The notes beneath the pieces were generated by a model. The model saw only the letters and a list, made by a program, of their open reading frames with translations, was not told where the DNA came from and searched no databases. Below are positions 16,932 to 26,160 of a stretch of 64,000 bases of DNA, one piece after another. How positions within the stretch are numbered: the stretch's first letter is position 1; every line of letters starts with the position of its first letter. The stretch comes from Chitinophagaceae bacterium (lineage in GTDB: Bacteria > Bacteroidota > Bacteroidia > Chitinophagales > Chitinophagaceae): positions 310,001 through 374,000 of the forward strand of contig JAMLGU010000003.1 of NCBI GenBank assembly GCA_023957575.1. The letters run 5' to 3'. The position numbers and the translations under genes were made by a program.

Positions 16932-17972
16932 TTATTCCAAAAATGCGTTTAGCGCCGGCGAGGGTTTCCCGTCTGTGTTCCATGCGCTCAAGGGATACCC
17001 GCTCCACACCCTTGCGCCCTGTGGCTCCCAGTATAATACACCCAACCCTTTGCCGCCGGGTACTTCCTTAACTTTTTTGATAACCGCCTTCAGCATGTCG
17101 TAGGTATTTTGAACTTTAGTATCTTCTCCTCCTACTTCCACCACCATCACTTCTTTTCCATAACGAGCAGTCATATCTTTCAGATTATTGCCTAAATCAT
17201 CAATGGACAAAGTGTAATCCGGCTGTCCCTCTAACCAATAGGGATAATAAGACATACCGATTACATCATATCTGCCGCCATATTTTTGCGCATTGTCAAA
17301 CCACCATCTGAAACGGGCATTATTATTTCCCTGATCAATATGGAGTACAACTTTTGACTGAGGGCTTACTGCCTTAACGGCATCATAACCTTTATTGAGC
17401 AATTGTACTAACTGGTTCCAGTTATCAGTACTTCCTTCGGGGTAAAGAAATCCGCCCGGGATTTCATTACCCACCTGCACCCATTCGGGATAGATGCCGA
17501 CATTCTTCAAAGCTGTCATCACATCTAAGGTATAGTCATACACATCCTGTAAAAGTTGAGAGTAACTGTGCCCCTCCCAGGCAGCAGGCTTTTTTTGTTT
17601 ACCCGGGTCAGCCCAACTGTCGCTGTAATGAAAATCAATCATAATCTTCATCCCATGCGCATGAGCACGCGCCGCCATTGCTACAGTTTCATCTTTACTG
17701 CAATGGCCATTGATTTTATCGTCTGAAGGATTGACCCAGGTGCGCAGCCGAACCGTATTCATTCCATGGTCTTTCAAAATCTTCAAACAATCTTCAGCCT
17801 GACCCTTTTCGTTGAAAAACTTAAACCCTGTAGCTTCCATTTGCGGCAGCCAACTAACATCGCCGCCTTTTGCAAAAGAGGGATTGTTTTTAACCACTTG
17901 CTTTTTGGTTGAGCAGGATGTTGAAAGCGCAAATAAAATAATCACTATTATCAATCTTCTGAAAAAAAACAT
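16932..17972 (-). CDS. GH53 endo-beta-1,4-galactanase, lipoprotein
   Basis: 346 residues. The leader ends in LSTSC with Cys20 as lipidation site, so the enzyme should be envelope-anchored. The GH53 (beta/alpha)8 barrel begins at GGDVSWLPQMEATG; RLRTWVNP, MIDFHYSDSWADPGKQ and KPAAW are family signatures. The catalytic acid/base is Glu170 in WVQVGNE and the nucleophile Glu279 in VMVVEVGG. GH53 enzymes cut beta-1,4-galactan or arabinogalactan I side chains of pectin to short galacto-oligosaccharides. It stands alone: no SusC/D, beta-galactosidase or regulator is next to it, so the partners must lie elsewhere. The 448-base gap downstream is unusual for this dense region. Confidence 0.93.
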   Translation of the reverse strand: MFFFRRLIIVIILFALSTSCSTKKQVVKNNPSFAKGGDVSWLPQMEATGFKFFNEKGQAEDCLKILKDHGMNTVRLRTWVNPSDDKINGHCSKDETVAMAARAHAHGMKIMIDFHYSDSWADPGKQKKPAAWEGHSYSQLLQDVYDYTLDVMTALKNVGIYPEWVQVGNEIPGGFLYPEGSTDNWNQLVQLLNKGYDAVKAVSPQSKVVLHIDQGNNNARFRWWFDNAQKYGGRYDVIGMSYYPYWLEGQPDYTLSIDDLGNNLKDMTARYGKEVMVVEVGGEDTKVQNTYDMLKAVIKKVKEVPGGKGLGVLYWEPQGARVWSGYPLSAWNTDGKPSPALNAFLE

Positions 17973-18204
17973 GGCTGTTTTCGTTATTTATTTCACAAGG
18001 TATTTAAAAATTTTTGTAATTAGCTATCCCAATTTTATGCTCTCTTCCATTTCAAACATAATAACACAGTCACTTAAAATCATTTCTCCGTTATTCAAAT
18101 TTTTAGATAAAAAAAATCATAAAAAAAAAAGTAAAAATTTTGTAACCTTTTTTATTCTTACCTACCCAAACCTATTATAACAATCACAATTAAAAACAAA
18201 TATT

Positions 18205-18924
18205 ATGAAATCAATTAAAAACTTCTCAAAAAAATTCGTAACAGCAGTCGCATTCGTGGCTATGTTCACATTAACAGCAAACGCTCAGACCCATAAAATG
18301 CCAATGACGGTTTCTACTGATCAGGTGGCGTTGGCTAAAGCAACTTATAATCAAAAAACCCTGGATCTTCGTACGGCCATGCGTTTCCTCTGGTCTCAAC
18401 ACATGGAATGGACTTATGCGGCAGTAACTGCGTTTTATACTACCACTCGTAATTATGATGCAACCGCAGCCCGTTTATTACAAAATCAGGATGACATAGG
18501 CAATGCTATCAAACCTTTTTATGGCAATGCAGCAGGTGATGCGCTTACAAAATTTTTGAAAGAGCATATTGTATCTGTAGTTAAAGTAATGACCGCAGCT
18601 AAAAGAGGCGAGCAGGATAATCTGAAAAAAACAGTTGCAGCCTCTTATCAAAACGCTCAGGAAATTGGTGATTTTCTGGCTAATGCCAACCAATATTGGC
18701 CAAGGGATTTTGTTCGTGATATGCTGAAAACACATATTGATCAAACACTGGTTTATGCTACTGCCATCCAGCACGATGATTTTGCAAGTGGTATCAATTC
18801 TTATGGCGAAGCCGAAAAGCACATGATGATGCTGGCTGACGCTTTGAGCGAGGGCATTATAGCGGCTTTTCCTGACAAATTTGATGTAGCGCCTGTTAAG
18901 GCCTCCAAAAAATCAAAGAAATAA
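18205..18924 (+). CDS. Exported helical protein of unknown function (possible metal-binding four-helix bundle)
   Basis: 239 residues with a signal peptide ([21 protein letters not shown]..., cleavage after ANAQ). The mature part looks all-helical. Regularly spaced polar motifs are LWSQHMEW (about residue 62), [47 protein letters not shown] and, near the end, EAEKHMMM. Similar spacing (W/H near the first helix, [11 protein letters not shown], a later EHI and THI) occurs in a widespread uncharacterised family of about 150-residue bacterial proteins. The His and Glu residues on successive helices suggest a hemerythrin- or ferritin-like metal site, which is inference only. Lys-rich C-terminal tail. 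Monocistronic, convergent with the DUF5916 gene. Confidence 0.75.
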   Translation: MKSIKNFSKKFVTAVAFVAMFTLTANAQTHKMPMTVSTDQVALAKATYNQKTLDLRTAMRFLWSQHMEWTYAAVTAFYTTTRNYDATAARLLQNQDDIGNAIKPFYGNAAGDALTKFLKEHIVSVVKVMTAAKRGEQDNLKKTVAASYQNAQEIGDFLANANQYWPRDFVRDMLKTHIDQTLVYATAIQHDDFASGINSYGEAEKHMMMLADALSEGIIAAFPDKFDVAPVKASKKSKK

Positions 18925-18944
18925 TAAACCTTCTTGTTGATTTC

Positions 18945-18977
18945 AACGGCCGTTTGCTTTCGTGGCGAGCGGCTGTT
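18945..18977 (+). terminator. Probable terminator between convergent genes
   Basis: The arms 18945-18952 (AACGGCCG) and 18970-18977 (CGGCTGTT) pair over 8 positions with one G-T wobble and are followed by ATTTTAATTTT on the plus strand. It fits the 56-base gap between the stops at 18924 and 18981. The loop is 17 bases and may fold further. Confidence 0.5.
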
Positions 18978-18980
18978 ATT

Positions 18981-21449
18981 TTAATTTTCCGCTTTATTTT
19001 TCTTACTGAATTGATTATAATCCAAAAAATATATAAACCGCAAACTTAACTCATTTCCGTGAGGAAGGCCAAACTGATTATTCAGGTTATTGAAATAATT
19101 GTTTTTGCCGTTTATGGGCATTGACATTATTTCATTTTCACCCAACCAGTTTTTGTAGGCAATAATCAATCGACTGCCAAGCCGAAAATCCCAGGTGAGA
19201 AAAAAATCGGCATTGAAAAAATTAATATTCTGATCCTGATTTTTTATAAAAGAGTGATCCAGGAGTTTTCCTTTATTGTTTACATTAAAATACTTTGTAT
19301 AACCTACTTTATTCCAATAATGACGAATTCTGGCTGTAAGATTTAAACGCGGAGTGAAATTATATATTCCCGATAAAATTGCCGAGAAAGAATAATTATT
19401 CCTGAAAGCAACTATCGGATCACCATTATTTTCTCTCACAAATGCAAAACCCAACTGATTATTTTCTTTTGTGGAGTTGGTTTGTAAATCCAGTTTAAAC
19501 CGGTTTCCGAAACGGTAACGCAAACCAAGTCCCAGATTTAGAAGATGATTATCGTTTTTGGGAGCAGTCCCATAACCAATGCCATAATTAAAAAACAATT
19601 TTTTGCGGCTGTCGGTACTGCCACTCAGTGTCAGATGGACATTCTGTGGATAAGCCAGATATTTACCGGGTGTTCTCAATTCAAAATAATCATGTGTCCA
19701 CACAGGAGAATAAGAAGCCATAAAAAAAATATCCCAGAAATTATGAAATATCCACATAAAGGTACTTTCCATTTTATACCTGCTATATACATAGGGATTG
19801 TAGAGATATTGCAGTGTGGACGACAAAGAATAATTATAACTTAAGAAGTTTTTAGTAGGCGTATTTTGCTGATAACTTACACTTCCCTGATAGGTTACGT
19901 CATTGGGACTGAACAATATGCCAAGGTCATTAGGATCATATTTTTCGGAAAGAATACTTTGCAACACAGAATATTGCCACTTGCCGCTAATCTTTCCATA
20001 TTCAAGCGAAGTATTAAATCCATCGTAGGAATTTGCTCCCCATATTTTGCTATAGCTTGCTTTTGCTGAAAATTGATGTACATTTTCTTTATCAAATAAT
20101 GCCAGATCTAAGGCTGACACATTGGCATCGCGGCTAGTACCGCTACGCAACACATTAGTATTGGTAAAGGTGATATAAGATCTCGCCTTTAGCGTCTGAT
20201 CCAAAACCAGAATATTGTAATTAGCTAACGGTTCGGTACGGATAACGGAGTCTTTGCCCGAGTTGATATTTTTAACAATAGCATCCATAGGAGTGGTAAT
20301 CGCATTAAAAAAACCAATTCCCAATTTTTTCTGATTTCTTCCGGATAGCTTTATTGCATTATACAATTGTGTTAATGGAGGATTTTTAATTATTTCGAGG
20401 TCGGGATTCATTTCCGGCAATTCTTGCACATCATAATACAAACCCGGAGTAGAACCCACGCGGCGGGAGTAAAACAATCCCGACTTATTAAACAGTTCGG
20501 TGCCCTCGGTAAAAAAAGGCCGGTTTTCCTGAAACTGAATTTCGTAAGGAGTAAGATTATTGACCACATTGTCAGAAACCACCTGTCCAAAATCGGGAAT
20601 AAGGGTAGCATCCAGTGTAAAGCTCTCATTAATTCCATACTTCAGATCTAATCCGCCATTTTTTAGCCATTGCCCCAAATGACCGTTTATTTCGGGATTG
20701 TTTCTGTAGCCGGTGGATAAATATGGCGAAAAACTTAACCTCAATGGCGGTTCAATATTTGTAAGCCCCTGTAAAATGCCAAACTGATTTACAAACCCAT
20801 CAATATCAGGATTTATAGGGCTCCAGCTACTGGATTCATTGGTACGCCTTACGGACCTTATAAACTGCAGCCCCCAGTCCTGAACCTCTTTTTTTGAAAA
20901 ACGAAGAGAGAAGTAAGGAATTTTCATTTCTACTACCCATCCGTCCTGTTTAATACCGACTTTGCTTTCCCACACTGCATCCCAAGTTTTATCGCCATAA
21001 TCGCCAAATCCTGAACTCAGGTTAGGGCCAAGGCGTGCATCACTCTGCACATTGGATGAAGTAACCAAAAACTGAAATCCATTCTGGTGGTCATTATAAG
21101 TGTCAAAAAAGACTGAAAAATAGTCTGCATCATTCTGTTGTTCACCATCACGAGCAGTAATTTGTCGGCGGATTAGAATTGGATCATCATAAAGATAAGC
21201 TCCTACATAGACCGCATTATCATCATACAAAATCCTCACTTCTGTTTTCTGAGCTGCCTTTTGACCAAAAGACGGAAAACTCACAATAAAATCAGAAGCA
21301 GGTTGAGCATTTTTCCATTCATCTTCTTCCAAATTTCCATCAATTTTCGGAGCCTGCTCAATTTTTACAGCTTTTAAAATCCTCGTCTGAGAAAATGAAG
21401 GAAACAGAAACAGAAGCAATGACAAGCAAAATATGATTTTATAGCCCAT
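18981..21449 (-). CDS. CBM9-like / DUF5916 outer-membrane protein
   Basis: 822 residues with a signal peptide ending SFSQ. The N-terminal ~200 residues form a CBM9-like beta sandwich (PKIDGNLEEDEWKNA, the YDDNAVYVGAYLYD strand, DYFSVFFDTYND, then WVVEMKIPYFSLRF). The rest matches the DUF5916 pattern: RSVRRTNE, then LDATLIPDFGQV and NRPFFTEGTELF followed by FYSRRVG, then many amphipathic strands of a beta barrel. Such proteins are common in Bacteroidota outer membranes; their function is not established, though a role in sugar or peptide handling is often assumed. A -7 box TAAATTTG (21468-21475) lies upstream. It is divergent from the TonB-dependent receptor at 21663 (213 bases between), so shared control is possible. 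Confidence 0.85.
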   Translation of the reverse strand: MGYKIIFCLSLLLFLFPSFSQTRILKAVKIEQAPKIDGNLEEDEWKNAQPASDFIVSFPSFGQKAAQKTEVRILYDDNAVYVGAYLYDDPILIRRQITARDGEQQNDADYFSVFFDTYNDHQNGFQFLVTSSNVQSDARLGPNLSSGFGDYGDKTWDAVWESKVGIKQDGWVVEMKIPYFSLRFSKKEVQDWGLQFIRSVRRTNESSSWSPINPDIDGFVNQFGILQGLTNIEPPLRLSFSPYLSTGYRNNPEINGHLGQWLKNGGLDLKYGINESFTLDATLIPDFGQVVSDNVVNNLTPYEIQFQENRPFFTEGTELFNKSGLFYSRRVGSTPGLYYDVQELPEMNPDLEIIKNPPLTQLYNAIKLSGRNQKKLGIGFFNAITTPMDAIVKNINSGKDSVIRTEPLANYNILVLDQTLKARSYITFTNTNVLRSGTSRDANVSALDLALFDKENVHQFSAKASYSKIWGANSYDGFNTSLEYGKISGKWQYSVLQSILSEKYDPNDLGILFSPNDVTYQGSVSYQQNTPTKNFLSYNYSLSSTLQYLYNPYVYSRYKMESTFMWIFHNFWDIFFMASYSPVWTHDYFELRTPGKYLAYPQNVHLTLSGSTDSRKKLFFNYGIGYGTAPKNDNHLLNLGLGLRYRFGNRFKLDLQTNSTKENNQLGFAFVRENNGDPIVAFRNNYSFSAILSGIYNFTPRLNLTARIRHYWNKVGYTKYFNVNNKGKLLDHSFIKNQDQNINFFNADFFLTWDFRLGSRLIIAYKNWLGENEIMSMPINGKNNYFNNLNNQFGLPHGNELSLRFIYFLDYNQFSKKNKAEN

Positions 21450-21467
21450 GGATTATAGACAGTTACA

Positions 21468-21475
21468 CAAATTTA
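21468..21475 (-). promoter_or_regulatory. -7 promoter box for the DUF5916 gene
   Basis: TAAATTTG on the minus strand matches TAnnTTTG, 18 bases before the ATG at 21449. A TTG lies 16 bases upstream (21492-21494), slightly closer than usual. Confidence 0.45.
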
Positions 21476-21662
21476 AAAAAGGAAATGCTATCAATGCTAT
21501 AATTTGGGATATATGGTATTATAAGCGTATGAATTAATTTGACAATGCTACGAAAGAATATAAAAGCCGCTCAAATCAGTTGTTTGTGTAACCTTTTCTT
21601 TATTCAATTTCTCTAATAGAGATAGGTATTGAAGATATTCAAAATTTCCAAAAGTACGTTTT

Positions 21663-24005
21663 ATGAAAAAGTTTTTATCGGTATTTATTATTTTTTTTAT
21701 TTTCTCTTTTCAGGTGAATGCGCAATATTTAAAAGAAGTGAGAGGGCGGGCATTTGATGCCATCACCATGGAAGCATTAAAGGGGGCTACTGTATCGGAC
21801 AACAATCCTTCTGTTTATTCTGACGAAACAGGCGCTTTTTTTATTCATACACCCGATACCAGTATTACTATTACCTTCGTTGGATATAAAACACAATTGG
21901 TAGCTTTAAGCAACCAAAATGATGAAGTAAATGTAATTCTTGAATCTGAGTCAAAAACGCTAAATGCCATTATAATTACTGCTTTTGAATCAAATAAAAA
22001 ATTATTGCAAACAGCCGGAGCCATTAGTGTTCTTAATAAAAACGAACTTCAAAAAAATAACGGTATCAGCATTGGACCAGCCCTGAACCGGATACCGGGA
22101 GTGAAAATGGAAGAACAAGCACCTGGTAACTTTAAAATTAGTTTGCGCGGTAGTGCGCTGAGAGATCCTTTTGGTGTGCGAAACATCAAAATGTATTGGG
22201 AGGATATTCCACTCACGTCTCCTGACAACTCAGCTTCCCATTCTCTAAGTTTTGAACCATCGCAACTCGGTAGTATTGAGGTCATCAAAGGACCTTCAGG
22301 AAGTATTTACGGGGCAGGAATGGGTGGCGCCATTCTTTTCAGCAATGATAAACCCGAAAAAAATGAAAATAGTTTAGCAGCCACTGCTACCGTTGGCTCG
22401 TTTGGTTTGTTCACAAGTAGCAATACCTATAAATATCGCAACGAAAAATACATTCTTTCTACCAACTACACACATCAGACCTATGACGGATACAGAGAAA
22501 ACGAATGGGGTAAAAAAGATGCTATTAATTTATTCGGAAAATTTTTTAGCAGTAAAAAAAGAATATTATCATTTATATTGAACCATGATAAAGGAAAATA
22601 TGGTATTGCAGGTAGTGTGGATAGCTCCTGGGCAAAAAATTCTCCACGAAAAGGCGTACCGTTTTCAATTGAAAATAAAACCGGCGTTCCTGAATACAAA
22701 TACACACTTGCAGGTTTATCTCAACGATATACATTCAATTCAGCATTTAGTAATACAACCAGCATATACGCCAATTTTCAAAATATGGATCACTCTTATG
22801 GCCAGTCGGTATTTTTTAATGCTTTCCTGAGGCAATCTTCAACAGGCTATGGAGGCAGAACAACCTTTCGCTATTCCAAAAGAATTGGGAATATAAAATA
22901 TAATATCATTTTTGGTGATGAGATTCAGTTCGAACAGGTTTCGGCTGAAACCTATAAACTCAAAAATGCAGACATGGGCGACTTACTAACAAACAACAGA
23001 ATCAATACAACATCAAACATCCTTTTTGCTCAGGCTGCCATTGATTTCCCTGTCCGGTTTTTTCTTACAGTAGGTGGTAGTTTTAATAATCTGGTTTATA
23101 ACATTACTGACCTCAAATCACAAAATAACACAAACGGCAATAGTTCGAATAAAATAAGTTTTAAACCCACCCTTTCTCCCCGCATTGGATTAGTAAAAGT
23201 GTTCAACCACAACCTTGCAGTACATGGAAGTATCAGCCAAGGTTTTTCACCACCGGTTGTATCAGAAGTTAAAAATCCGGATGGCTCATTTAATAAAAAT
23301 TTAAAGGCAGAATATGGATTGAATTATGAACTGGGGTTCCGCGGGACTATTATAAATGATAAACTGAGTTTCGATATCTCTACTTATCAGATGAACCTGA
23401 ATGATGCACTACTACCCTTCTTTAATGAATTTGGAAGTCAGAGTTTCCGTAATGCCGGAAAAACAAAACAGAAAGGTATTGAGGCATCTATCTCTTATTC
23501 AATTATTGAAAATAAAAATCGTATGGTCACGCTTTTGAAACAATGGGTAAATTATACCCATAACAACTATCATTTTGACGATTATATTGTCGAGTCTTTT
23601 AATAAAAATTCTCAACAAATTATTAAAACAGACAATTCAGGTAACAGAATTACCGGTGTGAGCCCCAATATTCTGAATGTAGGAATTGATTTTGAAACAA
23701 AATCAGGTTTCTATCTTAATGTTATCCTAAATTATACTGACCGAACGCCAATTAATGATTTAAACACCTATTACCAGAGAGGCTATACATTACTTGCCTC
23801 AAAGCTTGGCTACAACATAAATCTGAAACAGATAAGCCTGAACATTTTTGCCGGAGGCAACAACCTGCTCAACCAGAAATACGCTTCCTGGATCAGCTTC
23901 AATGCTGATGCAAATGACATACCGCCATTATTCTTTAATCCTTCACCTGCTGCAAATTTTTATACCGGAATAAGTTTGAAGTATAATTTTAAACACAAAA
24001 AATAA
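21663..24005 (+). CDS. TonB-dependent outer-membrane receptor with carboxypeptidase-like N-domain
   Basis: 780 residues. A signal peptide (to about residue 20, VNAQ) is followed by a CarboxypepD_reg-like domain (VRGRAFDAITMEALKGATV, then FVGYKTQ), then the plug (NAIIITAF as a TonB-box-like segment, LNRIPGVKMEEQ, FKISLRGSALR, IEVIKGPSGSIYGAG) and a 22-strand-type barrel ending LKYNFKHKK. The plug and length resemble siderophore/ferric citrate receptors more than SusC, and no SusD is adjacent. The ligand cannot be named. No anti-sigma or sigma gene flanks it. Downstream, 87 bases away on the same strand, is a histidine kinase gene; a small C-rich/G-rich hairpin (24016-24031) lies between. Confidence 0.88.
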   Translation: MKKFLSVFIIFFIFSFQVNAQYLKEVRGRAFDAITMEALKGATVSDNNPSVYSDETGAFFIHTPDTSITITFVGYKTQLVALSNQNDEVNVILESESKTLNAIIITAFESNKKLLQTAGAISVLNKNELQKNNGISIGPALNRIPGVKMEEQAPGNFKISLRGSALRDPFGVRNIKMYWEDIPLTSPDNSASHSLSFEPSQLGSIEVIKGPSGSIYGAGMGGAILFSNDKPEKNENSLAATATVGSFGLFTSSNTYKYRNEKYILSTNYTHQTYDGYRENEWGKKDAINLFGKFFSSKKRILSFILNHDKGKYGIAGSVDSSWAKNSPRKGVPFSIENKTGVPEYKYTLAGLSQRYTFNSAFSNTTSIYANFQNMDHSYGQSVFFNAFLRQSSTGYGGRTTFRYSKRIGNIKYNIIFGDEIQFEQVSAETYKLKNADMGDLLTNNRINTTSNILFAQAAIDFPVRFFLTVGGSFNNLVYNITDLKSQNNTNGNSSNKISFKPTLSPRIGLVKVFNHNLAVHGSISQGFSPPVVSEVKNPDGSFNKNLKAEYGLNYELGFRGTIINDKLSFDISTYQMNLNDALLPFFNEFGSQSFRNAGKTKQKGIEASISYSIIENKNRMVTLLKQWVNYTHNNYHFDDYIVESFNKNSQQIIKTDNSGNRITGVSPNILNVGIDFETKSGFYLNVILNYTDRTPINDLNTYYQRGYTLLASKLGYNINLKQISLNIFAGGNNLLNQKYASWISFNADANDIPPLFFNPSPAANFYTGISLKYNFKHKK

Positions 24006-24091
24006 GATTTTATACTCCCCGAAAAAGGGGATAGAAAACGAGCAGGAAATGTTCTTAATTTGCAGTAATAAAATTTTTTAGCTTTCAAAAA

Positions 24092-26032
24092 ATGAATCGT
24101 CTGTTTTTTATATTTTTTTTCACTTGTTTCCTGCTTACGGGTTCGTTTGCTCAAAAAAATAGCACTATTGACAGTCTAATCAACTTAATTAAAATAGCCA
24201 AAGAAGACAGCAGCAAAGTGTTACTACTTATAAGAGCCGGACAGGAGTTTGAAAGTGATCATCAGGATATTGCGAAAGAATATTACCAACAGGCAAAAAA
24301 ACTTAGCGAAAACATTCATTATCTACGTGGCATCTTAAAATTCATCAGTAATTATACCTATATTTTAAATACCGAAAATAAAATTGATTCATCTATTGAA
24401 CTTAATTTATTGGGTGTAAAATTAGCCAGGGAAATTAATGACAGAGAATACCTGGGAAAATCCCTTGTAAATACAGGTATGTCTTATTTCAACAATCAGG
24501 ATTATGAGCTAGCCTTTAAATATGTTAATGAGGGCAGAACTATTCTTGAAAAATTGTTTGACGAGTCAGATATAGCTATTATTTACGATCAACTTCAGGT
24601 GATTTGTTTAGGCCTGAAGCAATATGACAGAGCTATTACCTATGGAAAAAAGGCAGTAAGTTTATTTGAAAAAACAGACAACAAATACGGGCTGACTACA
24701 GCTCTGAACAATTTAGGCACCATCTATGACAGAAAGATGCAATATAACCTGGCAGAGGAATATTTTAAAAAAGCATATAAATTAGCTGTTAGAGAAAATG
24801 ATCTGTTATTGGAATCAACCGTGCTTCTAAATCTAACTGATATTGATATAAAACTTTTCAGATTAGATGAATTACCCTCTAAGGTAAAGAGGATTCTGGA
24901 AATTAGCAATCAAATTAATATACCTGTAAATAAAGCGATCGCGCTGAGAGCATTAGGTATATATTATTTAAACAAAATGAATTTTAAAGAATCTTATAAA
25001 TATCTGGATAGTTCATTAAAACTTGCCAAAATAGCAGGCTCAAGAGAGCACACCAGAAAAGCGCTAGAGGTGCAATCTAATTTATTTTATGCCATGCATG
25101 ATTTTAAAAAGGCAGAAAACATTTTATCTATTTCAGATAGTATTGCCATGACTGAGATAAATGAAAATATTCATAAAATCACTCTGGACTTAGAAAAAAA
25201 ATATGAAACAGAAAAAAATCTGGCAACTATAGAGCTACAGAAATCGAAGCTCAGAAATCGAAGAAATCTCAATTTTATTTTTGGTGGAACAGCAGTTGCA
25301 TTAGCTGTTATTTCTCTATTACTATTTTTCAATTACAAGCAAAGTCAGCGCATTCAAAAACAAAAAATTATTGAGTTAGAAAATCAAAAAAATCTCCAAT
25401 CAACTAAAGCAGTGCTGAAAGGAGAAGAGCAGGAACGGTCACGATTAGCCAAAGACCTGCACGACGGACTCAGCGGAATGTTATCAGGTGTAAAATACTC
25501 ATTACAGGATATGAAAGGGAACCTCATTTTGACAGAAGAAAACCAGCTGGCTTTCGAAAGAAGTATGGATATGCTCGACAGCTCCATTAAGGAATTGCGC
25601 CGTGTAGCTCACAATATGATGCCAGAGGTATTAGTGCGTTACGGATTAGACAGCGCATTAAAAGATTATATAGCCGAGATCAATAAGGCAGGTATGCTTA
25701 AGGTGGTGTACCAGTCTATGGGAATGGAAGACCGGCAAATTGAAAACGCTTCATCTATTGTTATATACAGAATTGTTCAGGAACTATTGAATAATGTCAT
25801 TAAACACGCTTCCGCATCTGAGGCCCTCGTTCAAATATTGGGCAACAATGATAAAATTATTGTCAATGTAGAAGATAACGGCATAGGTTTTGACATAAAA
25901 CGAACCGAAGAAAAAGGCGGAATGGGCTGGAAAAATATTCGTTCGCGGGTAGAATTATTAAATGGCACTATAGACGTACAGAGTACTGAGTCCGAAGGAA
26001 CGGCAGTCAATATAGAATTCAATAAAATTTGA
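24092..26032 (+). CDS. TPR-containing membrane histidine kinase (HisKA_3 / NarX-DegS class)
   Basis: 646 residues. Signal peptide (1-20, GSFAQ), then about 350 residues of tetratricopeptide-like helical repeats in the periplasm (for example YDRAITYGKKAVSLF, YNLAEEYFKKAYKLA). One membrane helix at about 393-415 (NFIFGGTAVALAVISLLLFF) leads into a coiled coil. The HisKA_3 phosphoacceptor is His457 in LAKDLHDGLSG, followed by the HATPase with N-box ELLNNVIKHA, G1 VEDNGIGFD and G2 GGMGWKNI. Kinases of this class phosphorylate NarL/LuxR-type regulators; none is adjacent, so the partner is unlinked. The TPR sensor may detect a protein or peptide. A terminator follows at 26113-26152. Confidence 0.92.
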   Translation: MNRLFFIFFFTCFLLTGSFAQKNSTIDSLINLIKIAKEDSSKVLLLIRAGQEFESDHQDIAKEYYQQAKKLSENIHYLRGILKFISNYTYILNTENKIDSSIELNLLGVKLAREINDREYLGKSLVNTGMSYFNNQDYELAFKYVNEGRTILEKLFDESDIAIIYDQLQVICLGLKQYDRAITYGKKAVSLFEKTDNKYGLTTALNNLGTIYDRKMQYNLAEEYFKKAYKLAVRENDLLLESTVLLNLTDIDIKLFRLDELPSKVKRILEISNQINIPVNKAIALRALGIYYLNKMNFKESYKYLDSSLKLAKIAGSREHTRKALEVQSNLFYAMHDFKKAENILSISDSIAMTEINENIHKITLDLEKKYETEKNLATIELQKSKLRNRRNLNFIFGGTAVALAVISLLLFFNYKQSQRIQKQKIIELENQKNLQSTKAVLKGEEQERSRLAKDLHDGLSGMLSGVKYSLQDMKGNLILTEENQLAFERSMDMLDSSIKELRRVAHNMMPEVLVRYGLDSALKDYIAEINKAGMLKVVYQSMGMEDRQIENASSIVIYRIVQELLNNVIKHASASEALVQILGNNDKIIVNVEDNGIGFDIKRTEEKGGMGWKNIRSRVELLNGTIDVQSTESEGTAVNIEFNKI

Positions 26033-26112
26033 TATCTTTTGTAATTTTATATTTAGTTAATTACTCAAACAAAATAACTTTTCATACTACTTTAACAATT
26101 TTTGTTGAAAGG

Positions 26113-26152
26113 CGACTGTTTAATAATTTCTATATTGAACGGTCGTTTTTTT
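26113..26152 (+). terminator. Rho-independent terminator after the histidine kinase gene
   Basis: The arms 26113-26120 (CGACTGTT) and 26138-26145 (AACGGTCG) pair over 8 positions with one G-T wobble, followed by seven T. It lies between the convergent genes ending at 26032 and 26161. Confidence 0.75.
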
Positions 26153-26160
26153 ATAGGATT

